Shown: positions 20,301-27,570 of the stretch, in pieces
Layout of the letters: every line of letters begins with the position of its first letter
Position numbering within the stretch: the stretch's first letter is position 1
NCBI RefSeq assembly: GCF_000571935.1
Contig: NZ_ATAX01000022.1
Span: 1-64,000, forward strand
Direction of reading: 5' to 3'
Origin: Ruminococcus flavefaciens 007c
GTDB taxonomy: Bacteria > Bacillota > Clostridia > Oscillospirales > Ruminococcaceae
Length of the DNA: 64,000 bases
Notes under the pieces: generated by a model
Seen by the model: the letters and a program-made list of their open reading frames with translations, nothing else
What the model was told of the DNA's origin: nothing
Databases searched by the model: none
Made by a program: the position numbers and the translations under genes

Positions 20301-20457
20301 AAGAACATTGAAAGCTGTTGAAGCTGAAAAGCGTCCTGCAACGGCTGAGGAAAAAGAAACCTTGTCGAAATACGTCGGCTGGGGTGCTTTATCTAAGGCT
20401 TTTGTCAGCCAGCCACAAAGTAACCCCATATGTTACTCGTCGGACTTACCCGTATAG
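14377..20457 (+). CDS. Giant primase/methylase/helicase, 5' fragment
   Basis: First part of a gene interrupted by element A. About 2009 genuine residues are followed by about 17 read from element A before a stop at 20457. Residues 1-95 resemble the degenerate zinc-finger end of DUF3991-type primases (no cysteine ligands). Residues 200-305 are Toprim-like, with FFFESAID and SDNDTAGNDFARRL. Several copies of the element's roughly 65-residue domain follow (residues 330-550). A YodL-like domain is near 1128-1240 (YHIYQLPDGDKYHGIRF), then further small accessory domains. The fragment ends at the start of the methylase region (YVGWGALSKAF), exactly where relatives continue with a DKN-type sequence. 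The primase part could still be made as a truncated protein. Confidence 0.8.
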   Translation: MKITEEQKERANCVNLPQFLMAHGFDLKRVGKEYVWKEHDSLHIRDNGPGERGQWFRFSEHKGGDNIGFLREYMGMSFVDAVEALTGEHIDRTYTSSHSYEHKPQTVSARELSLAEADNCRRVFAYLCKTRGLDYDMLSALVKQGVISQEEKTGNVLFKYYDDKGKVIGAEKVGTSTEHKFKGIMTGSAGGHGFEVVRGTGEKAFFFESAIDMLSYLQMHDKELTDCRLVSMMGVKPNIVLDTMLRHNIQPENVFLCSDNDTAGNDFARRLMEQYPDMKRISTPDTYKDWNDMLRGIPKAVEHETDIKEADNKNMLYYGNEMWNKATENRDKSLVTVSINDYPKLQEQLENAGINYYGYARDNSVVMAINDKDIEWFKRIADTPDLEPYKSGKPYSPPEKNIIGNAEYRYIPNKEYLSADRDLILKMAEIMDKQGIQFSGRLYPSGKGTLTVSHADLYTVRNIRDSVVNMRKQFASPEHGEPVGNREYRANRDTHYYMSKLTPEQFKEVKPFLETSVNYHAVARDGKVAFAVDKENAPAFHRALENAVRETNMLRSMADLGLTMEQNVALSPVVHRLAVEDMKLNLADFFDKRYDDAQFGEMLSLVNAYIAQAPAERYGENSKLTDMLEAKSNFDRSIELSDFFSLHDFSDEQRAAITAMFVGDVTRGQIDSIDETFTAEDIQAYDEILHNALQESDVADFLTAHKQAVIDRENANRVPTEEEVLFPKADLAKFIAERTPSSDEWEDMAYPLFERGYLDNHKPNDRAAFGYHMSEPEFYDLAQRYHQGDDIRRDLALGLLEDGNSSDIEFVFEQGVMSDRTYYYAENLRHSLHLERTEDGYNCSFGGMERFVSFEEIGQAFIDRIHEEFDDLAFWWVRDDLYEAIPDITDEKITDLITAFDGAAMHGWENGDNQPKLNRIKKALHDILGDEVQTEQVFAIIAKEKYHVSFEAEQPEKQPDNLIFHFGKGDGDKWVSESDIVHDFAQAHPDCSFALGNAVMEYLDDKQHSERNIEELHAGWYKKTDFSITAVIDGEEFNYDGRFDIGDGKGTGGGSLIDHIRTYNEGILGYTQYPFNQPEYKERAQRMLDIFIPFLEAHSELTAEEQRIFEDFKEQNPIRTLDDTEKTPAKYHIYQLPDGDKYHGIRFESMEQLKRDGVQLNLEDYQLVYEDTVDDFKGNDTLESLFTKFNIDHPEDFSGHSLSVSDVIVISIDGKDTAYFCDSYGFVEMPEFFLEKELVQEKSETAKVSDLAVGDVIMYDGARREVEKISDKSISLKDLDAPDYGGILLSTSDVLAYDGWQQDMEEKGFEILSKASQTAEIENQEKVEMSPLEKAKNLINDFCVGEYNDEADFSDLHNIGLAYTTLTDDELPVQVSADLVDYRITHEFDGEVFDTEQYDSIEDMIENGLTGLDFSDLVSVPDEVIDRHTAKEEQPVTLMSDASEVEDIPSPADDVQAITLKYKGDAESLAEIKDKALSLGATVLIDNAEGVITVDTYDNHKSELDSLAYTLGLLTITEYTSAIDKPLFTDDDVIADIQRDENADVPFWEMPEVHGEQLTLFGDPEPIQQRKTKKPKSEFAPGPIVDGVQVYVALAAEIERGTGFVHGKFRVQDFYEKSRSQPNHPTTQELADFLKKEYGTGGHSGEGNISLVDYNSKGITFTFENGEKFRHSWYNVAAMVEQHLRDNAYLSINEKEMWQEIKAERAAEENPEPYKIEIGDRFRHKATGVVSEVISLTGALPYYENECTVKRLSGAFEITENLSNDYLLNSGLFEYIGKAEPEKEQPAPEKPDITEETKVSGKTKTESGEIKTSDTLPVVKNLSQLRKTIKPGMMFEITDHLRPECIGERRIVTGVNSVDFTSRTLDENGEPTGKDRHMDFDKAKNWSFDGAEMTSRLDNGDMLMSFHFIDSLEREQHEAEVQADIAEPSVSTANASPMEKAPAVETDKGDHFTITDDNLGDGGAKTKFRANVEAIRTLKAVEAEKRPATAEEKETLSKYVGWGALSKAFVSQPQSNPICYSSDLPV
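20419..20427 (+). repeat. Element A left inverted repeat
   Basis: AGTAACCCC, matched in reverse complement at 31621-31629. It is followed by ATATGTTACT, giving a local GTAAC/GTTAC dyad. It probably forms part of the recombinase binding site. Confidence 0.55.
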
Positions 20458-22082
20458 CCCTTATCAATAAACTTGTAATAGATGTGAATATCACGCTCCT
20501 GCTTGCCCCTCTCGAACTCGTCAACCGTAACGGAGTCGATCAATTCAAGGCACATCTGCCTGGTGAGATATTCCGCATTCCTGAACCGCTTTAAGCGTGA
20601 GATGTACTCGTCCACATCATGTTCGTCCTGTTTTTGAGCGAGCTGTCTTGTTTCGATCTCCTGCACCTCAGCCGTGAGAGCGTTCTGCTCCGCTTCATAT
20701 TTGCTCAGGAGCTTTGTACACATACTCGCTGAGATCTCACCCGACACCTTATCCTCATACACCGACTGCATCAAGCCGTCAAGCTCTGCAATGCGCTCCT
20801 TTGCCTTGCGGAGCTTTTCTTTGTCCGAGGAGATCTGCTGGCTCTCTTGTTTCTGTTTTCTTGCAAGGAACAGCTTTCTCGCTTTTGCTTCATCTTCTTC
20901 AACGAGCTGCATCATTGAGCGAATATCATCAAGAATGATCTGCTCAATAGTACGCTGGCTGATATAATGCGTGGGGCAGACTTCCTTACCATACTGCGAA
21001 TAAGTGTTGCAGTTGTAAGAGCCGACAATGATCTGATGCGGATTACCTGTTGTGACACCTCTCATCTTCTGATTGCGAGAGAACTTCATTCGGAAACCGC
21101 AGTCAGCACAGTACATCAATGCGCACAACGGTTTGGTATCGCCCGTTTTCGTGCGTCTGCCGATAGAATGTTCCTCGTCGATCTCCCTGCATCTGTCCCA
21201 TTCTTCCTGCGTGATGATCGCTTCATGTGTGTTCGGAACGATCACCCACTCAGATTCATCCTTCTTGATGAGCTTGTGGTTCTTATGAGATACGGTAGTC
21301 GTTTTAAGCTGTACCAAGTTTCCGAGATACATGGGATTGTGCAGCATCTCATTAACAACAGGTCTGTTCCAGAGTTTCCGGCAGTTCAGCGGATTCTCCT
21401 TGCCCTGTCGCTGATAATAATACTCTGAGGGACAGAGGATACCTTCTTCATTCAGACGGTCAGCGATCTTTCTCTGGCTGAGTCCCTGCAAACGCAGCTC
21501 AAAAATGTGTTTCACCACAGGTGCGGTTTCGGGATTGATGACAGGCAGATGATTCGGATCATCGCCCATATCGTAACCGTAAGGGACACGACCGCCGAGA
21601 TACTTGCCAGCCTTTGCACTCGCTTCAAATACAGCCTTGATCTTCTTGCTTGTGGAACTGCTGTGCCACTCATTGAACAGATTGATGATCGGCATCATGT
21701 CGAGAGCCGCACTGCTGCGGTCAGCGGTATCCACATTATCGTTCAGAGCAATGAAGCGAATATTGTTCATCGGAAAAATGTAGTCGATGTAGCGGCCCAC
21801 TTCGATATAATTACGACCGAAGCGGCTGAGGTCTTTTACCACCACGATATTGATCTTTCCGAGCTGTGCGTCTGCAAGCAATCGCTGTATGCCCGGTCTG
21901 TCAAAATCAGTACCACTATAACCATCGTCCACATACTCAGAAACAAGATTCCAACCTTTGTCATGCACAAATTTGGTCAGGATCATTTTCTGATTTTCGA
22001 TAGAGAGCGACTCGCCCTCAAGCATATCTTCCTTTGAAAGGCGAAGATAAATACCTACATTGTTTTCGGTCTGCTTTGCCAT
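20433..22082 (-). CDS. Large serine recombinase of element A
   Basis: A 549-residue site-specific recombinase that would integrate and excise element A. ATG 22082 follows AAGGAG by seven bases; an upstream in-frame ATG adds 29 unlikely residues. The catalytic Ser is residue 16 (GIYLRLSKED). The resolvase core runs to about residue 150 (DDGYSGTDFDRPG, KDLSRFGRNY). Next come a recombinase domain (GGRVPYGYD), a zinc ribbon (CADCG, later CNTY and CPTH) and a C-terminal coiled coil. Length and domains fit the TndX/TnpX-like group of Firmicutes. It resembles the element B enzyme in every domain but is clearly diverged. Confidence 0.92.
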   Translation of the reverse strand: MAKQTENNVGIYLRLSKEDMLEGESLSIENQKMILTKFVHDKGWNLVSEYVDDGYSGTDFDRPGIQRLLADAQLGKINIVVVKDLSRFGRNYIEVGRYIDYIFPMNNIRFIALNDNVDTADRSSAALDMMPIINLFNEWHSSSTSKKIKAVFEASAKAGKYLGGRVPYGYDMGDDPNHLPVINPETAPVVKHIFELRLQGLSQRKIADRLNEEGILCPSEYYYQRQGKENPLNCRKLWNRPVVNEMLHNPMYLGNLVQLKTTTVSHKNHKLIKKDESEWVIVPNTHEAIITQEEWDRCREIDEEHSIGRRTKTGDTKPLCALMYCADCGFRMKFSRNQKMRGVTTGNPHQIIVGSYNCNTYSQYGKEVCPTHYISQRTIEQIILDDIRSMMQLVEEDEAKARKLFLARKQKQESQQISSDKEKLRKAKERIAELDGLMQSVYEDKVSGEISASMCTKLLSKYEAEQNALTAEVQEIETRQLAQKQDEHDVDEYISRLKRFRNAEYLTRQMCLELIDSVTVDEFERGKQERDIHIYYKFIDKGYTGKSDE

Positions 22083-22173
22083 AAATAAACTCCTTTCCGT
22101 GCAAGCAGAACCAAATTCGATATATCTATTATAGCGCGATATACCGAATTTGGCAATACCTTTCTGCAATCTT

Positions 22174-22344
22174 TTAAGCCGTTTCCGATTCGTTCAAAGC
22201 GGCATCCACGGCGAGTCTATTCATGACTTCATCGAGGTCTTTCTCCCCGACGAAATGACTATGCACGATGTAACGGCAGCCGTCAATGACTTGCACCGTT
22301 GTTCGTGTCGGGCAGTCTTTATACTGCTCCTGTTTCGTTCTCAC
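22174..22344 (-). CDS. TnpW-like small transposon protein
   Basis: A 56-residue protein with GTG start 22344, eight bases after AAGG. The core (CPTRTTVQVIDGCRYIVHSH, then FVGEKDLDEVM) matches the element B protein at 37109-37300 and resembles the TnpW family of small proteins next to serine recombinases in mobilizable transposons. Function unknown. Conservation in both elements argues for a real gene. Confidence 0.6.
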   Translation of the reverse strand: MRTKQEQYKDCPTRTTVQVIDGCRYIVHSHFVGEKDLDEVMNRLAVDAALNESETA

Positions 22345-22364
22345 ATTGACTGCCTTCTTTCTCT

Positions 22365-22421
22365 CTACGGCAGTGCTGTTGTTATTCGTATAACACTATC
22401 CTTTCCGACAGCTCGTTCCAT
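22365..22421 (-). CDS. 18-residue conserved micro-ORF
   Basis: ATG to TAG, 18 codons, beginning MERAVGKD. Element B has the same micro-ORF (37327-37383), with the same length, first eight residues and final Leu-Pro-stop. It is preceded by a purine-rich GGAAG and followed about 20 bases later by the TnpW-like start. It could be a leader peptide controlling that gene. Confidence 0.4.
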   Translation of the reverse strand: MERAVGKDSVIRITTALP

Positions 22422-22500
22422 TTTCAAACTTCCCGCTGTCTTTGTCCTTAAAAATCTTCCCGAATGGTTACGGGGAAACGCTTACTTCATTGTAAGCCCA

Positions 22501-22830
22501 TCATTCATTATCATAGAACGACATCTGGTCCTCATCGGCATCATCGCCGGAGCGTTTGCCGTTCTCTGAGCTTTTCTTGTCGCAGAGATCAAACAGATCG
22601 TTCTCCGACACACCGCTTGCCCTGAGCATCTCAGCCTGGTCATGTTCACGCATGATGATGTCAAGCAGATCCTGCGTACCGCAGTTGTAGCGTTCGCAGA
22701 GAGCGTTGTAGCTCAGCATACGATTATCCTCCAAGAGCTTCTTACGCTTTTCAGTATCACGCTTGATGTTCTTTTCAAGCTGAGCGATCTTCCGGTTGTT
22801 CTCCTCGATCTTTTCAAGATAGATAGCCAT
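22501..22830 (-). CDS. DUF4315 family protein of element A
   Basis: 109 residues from ATG 22830, seven bases after GAGGTGA. It has a coiled coil at residues 3-45 (LEKNIKRDTEKRKKLLEDN), then HDQAEMLRASGVSENDLFDL and an acidic tail ending in SFYDNE. It is a close relative of the element B protein and a more distant one of the conjugative element protein at 2839. The role is unknown, but it consistently accompanies mobilization and transfer genes. Confidence 0.72.
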   Translation of the reverse strand: MAIYLEKIEENNRKIAQLEKNIKRDTEKRKKLLEDNRMLSYNALCERYNCGTQDLLDIIMREHDQAEMLRASGVSENDLFDLCDKKSSENGKRSGDDADEDQMSFYDNE

Positions 22831-23013
22831 ACGATTTTCACCTCTCTTTCTCTCTCGGAAAATTGTAACAGCATCTCTATGTAGGAGCCGAAGCTCCATT
22901 CCTCCTAAGTTCTACACTAATTGTACTGGATATTTTCAAAAAAAGCTATTCGCATACCAGACAAACTTTTCTCAACACAGCCCGAAAACGAAGCAGTCCA
23001 ATTTTCAAAGATT

Positions 23014-23080
23014 GACAGTTATGGGGGTGTTACGATACCTTGAGTGCATAGAAACCCCCAACTGTCATTTTGACGAATAC
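23014..23080 (+). other. Candidate oriT of element A
   Basis: Inverted repeat GACAGTT-AT-GGGGGT (23014-23028) and ACCCCC-AACTGTC (23054-23066), followed by a 20-base segment (23059-23078) identical to 37986-38005 in element B. It lies just upstream of the mobC-relaxase transcript, where origins of transfer usually are. The hairpin itself is not preserved in element B, so the identical segment is the better nick-region candidate. Confidence 0.5.
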
Positions 23081-23095
23081 CCGAAATCCGATTCA

Positions 23096-23124
23096 TTGAC
23101 TTTTCAGGATTTTTCCAGTATAGT
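23096..23124 (+). promoter_or_regulatory. mob operon promoter, element A
   Basis: TTGACT and TATAGT are separated by 17 bases, close to the sigma-70 consensus. The same promoter with the same spacing occurs in element B. Confidence 0.8.
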
Positions 23125-23130
23125 TATCAT

Positions 23131-23380
23131 AAGGACGGCGGCGGAGCGATCAGACACAGAGAAATATAGTCGCTGACGCTCCAATTCCTCACACGAAAGT
23201 GAGGAAACCACCTGAGCCGACAGGCTCAAATGCAAAATAGCCCCACAGGGGCTAACACAAATCGCAAGCTCGGCATAGCTGCACTACAAATCACAGATTT
23301 GAGTACACCAATGCACCGCTTGGCAGAGGGCTGCCGCCCCTACAACCCCGCAATTAGAAATAGAAAGGAAAACAGAAAAC
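23131..23380 (+). ncRNA. Structured 5' leader of mob transcript, element A
   Basis: About 250 non-coding bases between promoter and mobC contain successive short hairpins: CCTCAC/GTGAGG, GAGCC/GGCTC, TAGCCCC/GGGGCTA, AAATC/GATTT, and GGGC/GCCC just before the mobC binding site. Element B carries the same series. This looks like a regulatory leader controlling mobilization genes. No known riboswitch class is recognised. Confidence 0.5.
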
Positions 23381-23725
23381 ATGAGCAACAAAACCAAGCG
23401 ATCACACAGTATTCAGGTCAGGCTCAGTGACGAGGAATACGAAGCGTTCAACCGCAAGTTTACGGCAAGCGGTATGAAGTCTCGGAGCGATTTCTTCCGC
23501 CACATGATCTTCAAAGGCTACATCGTGAAGTTCAACGATGACGAGCTGAAAGAGCTGCTGAAACTTGCGAGGAGCATATCCAACAACTTCAATCAGGTGG
23601 CGGTCAGAGCCAACAGCGGCGGAAAGGTCTACCCCGAAGATATTTCTGCTTTGAGGGAGGGGGTGGAGAAGCTCTGGCAACCACTAAGATATTTTCAGTC
23701 TCAGTTGATGAGCTTGCATCACTGA
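23381..23725 (+). CDS. mobC: MobC-like relaxosome protein
   Basis: A 114-residue protein with an N-terminal ribbon-helix-helix-like region (SIQVRLSDEEYEAFNRKF, GMKSRSDFFRHMI) and a C-terminal helical part, typical of MobC accessory proteins. These bind oriT and help the relaxase nick. It is nearly identical to the element B copy. The relaxase frame begins inside its 3' end (about 52 bases of overlap). Confidence 0.8.
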   Translation: MSNKTKRSHSIQVRLSDEEYEAFNRKFTASGMKSRSDFFRHMIFKGYIVKFNDDELKELLKLARSISNNFNQVAVRANSGGKVYPEDISALREGVEKLWQPLRYFQSQLMSLHH

Positions 23726-25074
23726 AATACATAGCCAATCCCGAAAAGACGGATAACGGCAGACTGATTTTCACGCAAGGGTGCAGCGCTGATCCCGAAC
23801 AAGCTCACCGTGACTATGAAGAAATACGTGCGAACGGAACAGGCAGAAGCACCGTCCTCGCCCAGCACTTCATCGTCAGCTTCAAACCCGGTGAGATCAC
23901 TCCCGAACGAGCCTTACAGCTCGGTCAGGAGATATGCGAGCAGTTCCTTAAAGGCGAGTATCAGTATTTCATGGCTTGCCATATCGACAAGGAACATACG
24001 CACCTTCATGTGGTTTTTAATAATACTAACTGCATCGACGGCAGGACTTTTGAAACCCATGAGAACCGCAGGACTACAAAGCAGGACAGGTCATTTCAGA
24101 AGCTCATGAACATCACCGATGAGGTATGTAAGCGGCACCATCTTTTTGTTATCGAGCGTCCTGAAATGGGCAAAGGTAAGTCTCATTGGGAGTGGGATAT
24201 GACACGACAGGGGCTATCGTGGAAAGCAAAGCTGAAATATGCGATAGATCAGGTTATCAAGGTCAGCGAAAACTTTGAGGACTTCCTTGCCAAATGCGCC
24301 GATTTCGGAGTGCTTGTCGAGTATGATCCCGACCATAAGATCGACCTGAAATTTATGCTTGCGGAGCAGAAGGAACGCAATCCGAGAGCAAGGTTCACCC
24401 GTGCAAGAACATTGGGCTGGTTTTATGAGACTGAGCAGATCAAGAAGCGTATTGCTCAGTATATCGGTGGAATGATGTATGTGCCGAGAATAAAAGTCAA
24501 GGTCATCACACCTAAAGCAGAGGAAAACAAGTTTATCCGTGATGCTATCGACCGTGAGAATATGAAGCTCACAAGCAAGGCGATAAACATTCTTACCAAG
24601 TATGGTGTGACCGCTGATGAAGCTAAAATTGCCGCAGTTTCCGCATTCAGTGAAAGGGTAAAACTTGTACAGGAGCTCAACACCCTTGCTAAAGAGATCA
24701 GGGAGTGTGAGGAGAAAGTAGAGCTGATCAAAAAACTTCGTGAAGTCAGACCATACCATGAGGAATTCAAGGCACTTGAAGGTCGGAAAAAGGAAAAATA
24801 TAAAAAAGATCACAGCGGTTCCCTTCAGGAATACTATGATCTTACACAAGAAATATTGAAATGGTATCCGAACGGGCATACCCCAACCGCTGAGAATCTC
24901 GAAAAGAAAATCGAAGTCCTTACCGCCCAGCGTTCACAGAAAAATGCTGAATACAAGGCTGCCGATCAGAAAGCGAGAGAGCTGTCCGAAGCATCAAGAG
25001 AGATAGAAGAATTCCTGCGTCAGGAGCAGCGCCGTGATCAGCAAAAGAAAAGAAATCGGAATGACCTTGAATAA
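23674..25074 (+). CDS. Relaxase, MobA/MobL type (probable CTG start)
   Basis: About 466 residues. The frame is open from inside mobC, and the first ATG (23971) would remove roughly 100 conserved residues including the N-terminal catalytic part. CTG 23674, five bases after GGAG, gives an LATTKIF start; the element B copy has the same CTG seven bases after a perfect GGAGGTGA. The HUH-type metal motif is HIDKEHTHLH at residues 103-112, preceded by QHFIVSF. The C-terminal half is coiled coil, ending in a basic tail and DLE. It nicks oriT and pilots the strand during mobilization. Confidence 0.82.
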   Translation: MATTKIFSVSVDELASLKYIANPEKTDNGRLIFTQGCSADPEQAHRDYEEIRANGTGRSTVLAQHFIVSFKPGEITPERALQLGQEICEQFLKGEYQYFMACHIDKEHTHLHVVFNNTNCIDGRTFETHENRRTTKQDRSFQKLMNITDEVCKRHHLFVIERPEMGKGKSHWEWDMTRQGLSWKAKLKYAIDQVIKVSENFEDFLAKCADFGVLVEYDPDHKIDLKFMLAEQKERNPRARFTRARTLGWFYETEQIKKRIAQYIGGMMYVPRIKVKVITPKAEENKFIRDAIDRENMKLTSKAINILTKYGVTADEAKIAAVSAFSERVKLVQELNTLAKEIRECEEKVELIKKLREVRPYHEEFKALEGRKKEKYKKDHSGSLQEYYDLTQEILKWYPNGHTPTAENLEKKIEVLTAQRSQKNAEYKAADQKARELSEASREIEEFLRQEQRRDQQKKRNRNDLE

Positions 25075-25150
25075 TACAGCGCATTGCACCGGGGATTTTT
25101 GCGATATTGCTGCGCCTTGCACAAGAATGATTACAATTATCCCGATATGC

Positions 25151-25179
25151 TGGACTACGGAAATGGTGCGGAGTATAAT
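25151..25179 (+). promoter_or_regulatory. Promoter of the 70-residue gene
   Basis: TGGACT and TATAAT are separated by 17 bases. They lie 32 bases before the start codon of the small gene at 25211. Confidence 0.6.
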
Positions 25180-25210
25180 ATAGCTACAATACATTTTCGG
25201 AGGTGCTTTT

Positions 25211-25423
25211 ATGTTGAAAATTCCTGAGTTGGCGATGCCGAGAACACGCAAGGTCACGACTGTCTGCAACGGCAAGCATGAGGTCTGGACGGACTACGAA
25301 CAGGCAAAGGCATATTTCCTTGAACTCATGATGACCACAGAGGGCGAGGAGCGTGACCGAGCAGAGTGCGTATATATTCAGCTCACACATGGACTGTCGG
25401 AGTGTTCAGACGAGGACGAATAA
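25211..25423 (+). CDS. Small hypothetical protein, element A
   Basis: A 70-residue soluble acidic protein after GGAGGTG. It has its own promoter and a terminator directly after it. It is rich in Glu/Thr, with no recognised motif. The isolated transcription unit at the end of the mobilization module suggests a regulator or accessory factor, but nothing in the sequence names it. Confidence 0.55.
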   Translation: MLKIPELAMPRTRKVTTVCNGKHEVWTDYEQAKAYFLELMMTTEGEERDRAECVYIQLTHGLSECSDEDE

Positions 25424-25433
25424 TCAGCATAGA

Positions 25434-25463
25434 GGCTTTGCAGAATTGCAGAGCCTTTTGCTT
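25434..25463 (+). terminator. Rho-independent terminator
   Basis: GGCTTTGCA-GAAT-TGCAGAGCC with one mismatch, then TTTTGCTTTG. It is 11 bases after the 70-residue gene. Confidence 0.75.
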
Positions 25464-25529
25464 TGCCTCAGACGAACGAAAATGTCCTTCAGAGTCGTCC
25501 GTGATGATTGCGGATAAACCTATCACCTG

Positions 25530-25564
25530 AAAACAAACAAGGCACGGAGAGCGTTCTCCGTGCC
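25530..25564 (-). terminator. Terminator of sigma/anti-sigma operon 1
   Basis: A perfect ten-base stem (GGCACGGAGA/TCTCCGTGCC) with a four-base loop, followed on the minus strand by TTGTTTGTTT. It is about 50 bases after the anti-sigma stop. Confidence 0.75.
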
Positions 25565-25616
25565 TGTTGCCTGTGTATTCAGTTGTTTAGAGTACTGAAA
25601 TCAGCCGTTTCAGCCA

Positions 25617-26582
25617 TTAGTTAAATGCCTGAAAACCGCCGTTGTAGTTTTGCACATCTTCGTAAGGCACATCCTCAGTATGCGGTCTGTATACTACGCC
25701 ATCTGAGTATGCAGGATTTGTCATTGCAATTATTGTACCGTCAGCTTTAATTACAAGAAGAACGTAAACATTTTCGGTCGTTGTATAAACGCTATCGGCA
25801 GGATTTATAGGATAACCATAAGCGTCGCTATAAACGCCTTCAAATTCGCTGACTTTTCCAATATACTGATCTCTTGTGTATGCTGTGGCATTTACCTGAT
25901 CATTAACACAAAATGTGAGACCATTCCATTCCAATTTACAGAAGTATATAACTGGCGAATGATTATCTTCAGAAGGATTGCCAGTTTCAGTGGGAACGCT
26001 CTGTGTGGCAGGTTCTGTTTGCTGAACAGGCGGAGTAGTCTGCTGAACAGGAGCTTCGGTCTGCACCGCAGGGGAATCTGTTGCTCTCTGTGACTCATTG
26101 TTAGTGTTTTCATTATTATCCGATACAGGCGAACTCTTGTCATCAGCCACAGGAGTATTTGCTTCAACAGAAGCATTATCTGCTCCGCTGCCATCGACTA
26201 CATTCTTGCCGTTCTCAGTTACACGAGGAATAGTGGTATCCGCAGTTGCTGTCTGCCGATCTGTTGCAGATACTGAAGTTGTGGGTTCACCGTTTCTATC
26301 GGCATTATTGTTGTTTGCAGAATGCTTGTCAGCCGATGTATCGTTGTCCACAGATAGTATCACATCAGATGCTGTTGATTCTACAGTGCTGGCGATAAGC
26401 TGATCGTTATGGGGAGTCAATGCTCCGCCCTTCCACAAACCAACGCCGACAACTGCTGCCGCACATACAGGTGTAACCGAGGCAGCGACCTTAGTCATCT
26501 TGGCACGCTTCATTTTTCTTTCGTTTTCGTACTCATCAATCCGATGTAGTACATCCTTAGCCATGTCTTCATAATTTTTCAT
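25617..26582 (-). CDS. Anti-sigma factor-like membrane protein 1
   Basis: About 321 residues from ATG 26582, overlapping the upstream sigma gene by 14 bases. The N-terminal 35 residues are cytoplasmic and charged. A transmembrane segment lies near residues 37-57 (VAASVTPVCAAAVVGVGLW). A long Ser/Thr/Asn/Pro-rich extracellular linker follows, then a C-terminal domain (CKLEWNGLTFCVNDQVNATA) of about 110 residues. Sigma gene first, overlap, and single-pass topology mark it as the cognate anti-sigma factor, with the outer domain as sensor. The ligand is unknown. Confidence 0.65.
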   Translation of the reverse strand: MKNYEDMAKDVLHRIDEYENERKMKRAKMTKVAASVTPVCAAAVVGVGLWKGGALTPHNDQLIASTVESTASDVILSVDNDTSADKHSANNNNADRNGEPTTSVSATDRQTATADTTIPRVTENGKNVVDGSGADNASVEANTPVADDKSSPVSDNNENTNNESQRATDSPAVQTEAPVQQTTPPVQQTEPATQSVPTETGNPSEDNHSPVIYFCKLEWNGLTFCVNDQVNATAYTRDQYIGKVSEFEGVYSDAYGYPINPADSVYTTTENVYVLLVIKADGTIIAMTNPAYSDGVVYRPHTEDVPYEDVQNYNGGFQAFN

Positions 26583-27129
26583 AATCAAAGCCCTCCATTT
26601 CAAGTTGTGATTTCAGTGATTTGCGCGCTCGATATAGAAGGGACTCTACACTACGGACGCTTTTCTTCATAATCTTTGCAGTTTCTTTATTGCTTAATTC
26701 TTCAAAATATATCAGCCATAATACCTGTTGATATTCAGGTGCAAGTTTTCTCATAGCCTTGTGAACTGTGATTTTTTGCTCCTTTTTGATATACTCTGCT
26801 TCAACCGCATCTTCATCGCTGATAAGATCAGCATTATCGTCAATAGAAACTTCAATATGTTTTGAATGTTTCCGAAGATAGTCTATCGCAACATTTCTGC
26901 CAATGGTATAAAGCCAAGTTTTGAACGAGCCTTTTCCTTTATCTTTCGGTTTTTTCGTACCGATCAGAACGAAGGTATCCTCTGCAAGTTCTTCCGCTGT
27001 CTGAACATTCCCGACAATGCTTGTCAGGTATAAGATCAAACCGTCTTTATAGTCCCTTATGATCTCGACGAGCGCATTTTGGTCACCATTGTCACGGAAA
27101 CGGCGGTAGCTACTTGCACCGTTGTCCAT
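26569..27129 (-). CDS. ECF-type RNA polymerase sigma factor 1
   Basis: A 186-residue sigma-70 family factor from ATG 27129, seven bases after AAGGAG. Region 2 spans roughly residues 20-85 (AEELAEDTFVLIG, FKTWLYTIGRNVAIDYLRK) and region 4 roughly 125-180 (LAPEYQQVLWLIYFEELSNK, SVRSVESLLYRARKSL). It is probably released by the anti-sigma factor when a surface signal is sensed. It is closely related to the sigma factor at 30824, including the MDNG-SSYRRF start. Confidence 0.85.
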   Translation of the reverse strand: MDNGASSYRRFRDNGDQNALVEIIRDYKDGLILYLTSIVGNVQTAEELAEDTFVLIGTKKPKDKGKGSFKTWLYTIGRNVAIDYLRKHSKHIEVSIDDNADLISDEDAVEAEYIKKEQKITVHKAMRKLAPEYQQVLWLIYFEELSNKETAKIMKKSVRSVESLLYRARKSLKSQLEMEGFDYEKL

Positions 27130-27570
27130 TGACAAGCTCCTTTCTGAAAGCCTTTTCATGTGCTTTCACTTATTACACGAAGAAAATGGGGGGAACTACG
27201 CGCGAGATTTTGAAAAAATACGAAGTTTGTGCAATGTGCTGTGATTGCTATTATAATTTTATCACTTTTGAATAATACTGTCAAGGTGAAATGGCTCTCA
27301 TGAGGAACGGTAAAGCCTCTCAGAGCCGTCCCAGCCTTCGGAGCGGAAAACTAACCGCCTGAAAAGAAAAGCCCTGAGAAGTGCTTGTGTGATGGTTATT
27401 TGGATAATTTGTCGTATAAAAATGCGACCTCTAAGAATCGTTCTCAGAGGTCGCTGTGAATATCATTGTTGCTGACACCTACTATACAGGTACAGCATCA
27501 TCTGATTTGTCCCACTATATTTGTTATTATTGGTTGTTTCTTTGACTTGATGTATATCATTAACAGATAA
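27130..27570. other. Intergenic region between sigma operon 1 and dockerin gene
   Basis: The first 130 bases are the upstream region of sigma 1. On the minus strand they share CAAACTT, a T-run ending CAAAAT, CCATTTTC and TAATAAGTGAAAG with the sigma 2 upstream region, so both are probably recognised by related sigma factors. A GAACGG motif (27305-27331) recalls sequences at other cargo borders. A minus-strand terminator follows at 27415. I see nothing more in 27455-27570. Confidence 0.4.
27415..27454 (-). terminator. Terminator after dockerin gene
   Basis: A GCGACCTCT/AGAGGTCGC stem extended by AGAA/TTCT, followed on the minus strand by ATTTTTAT. Confidence 0.7.

Noticed and set aside
22083-22169. 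N-terminal extension of the element A recombinase
   Set aside because: The extra 29 residues precede a clear AAGGAG and ATG at 22082 and are absent from the element B enzyme.
22150-22569. Plus-strand frame opposite the TnpW/DUF4315 region
   Set aside because: No ribosome binding site, and it overlaps three minus-strand genes conserved in both elements.
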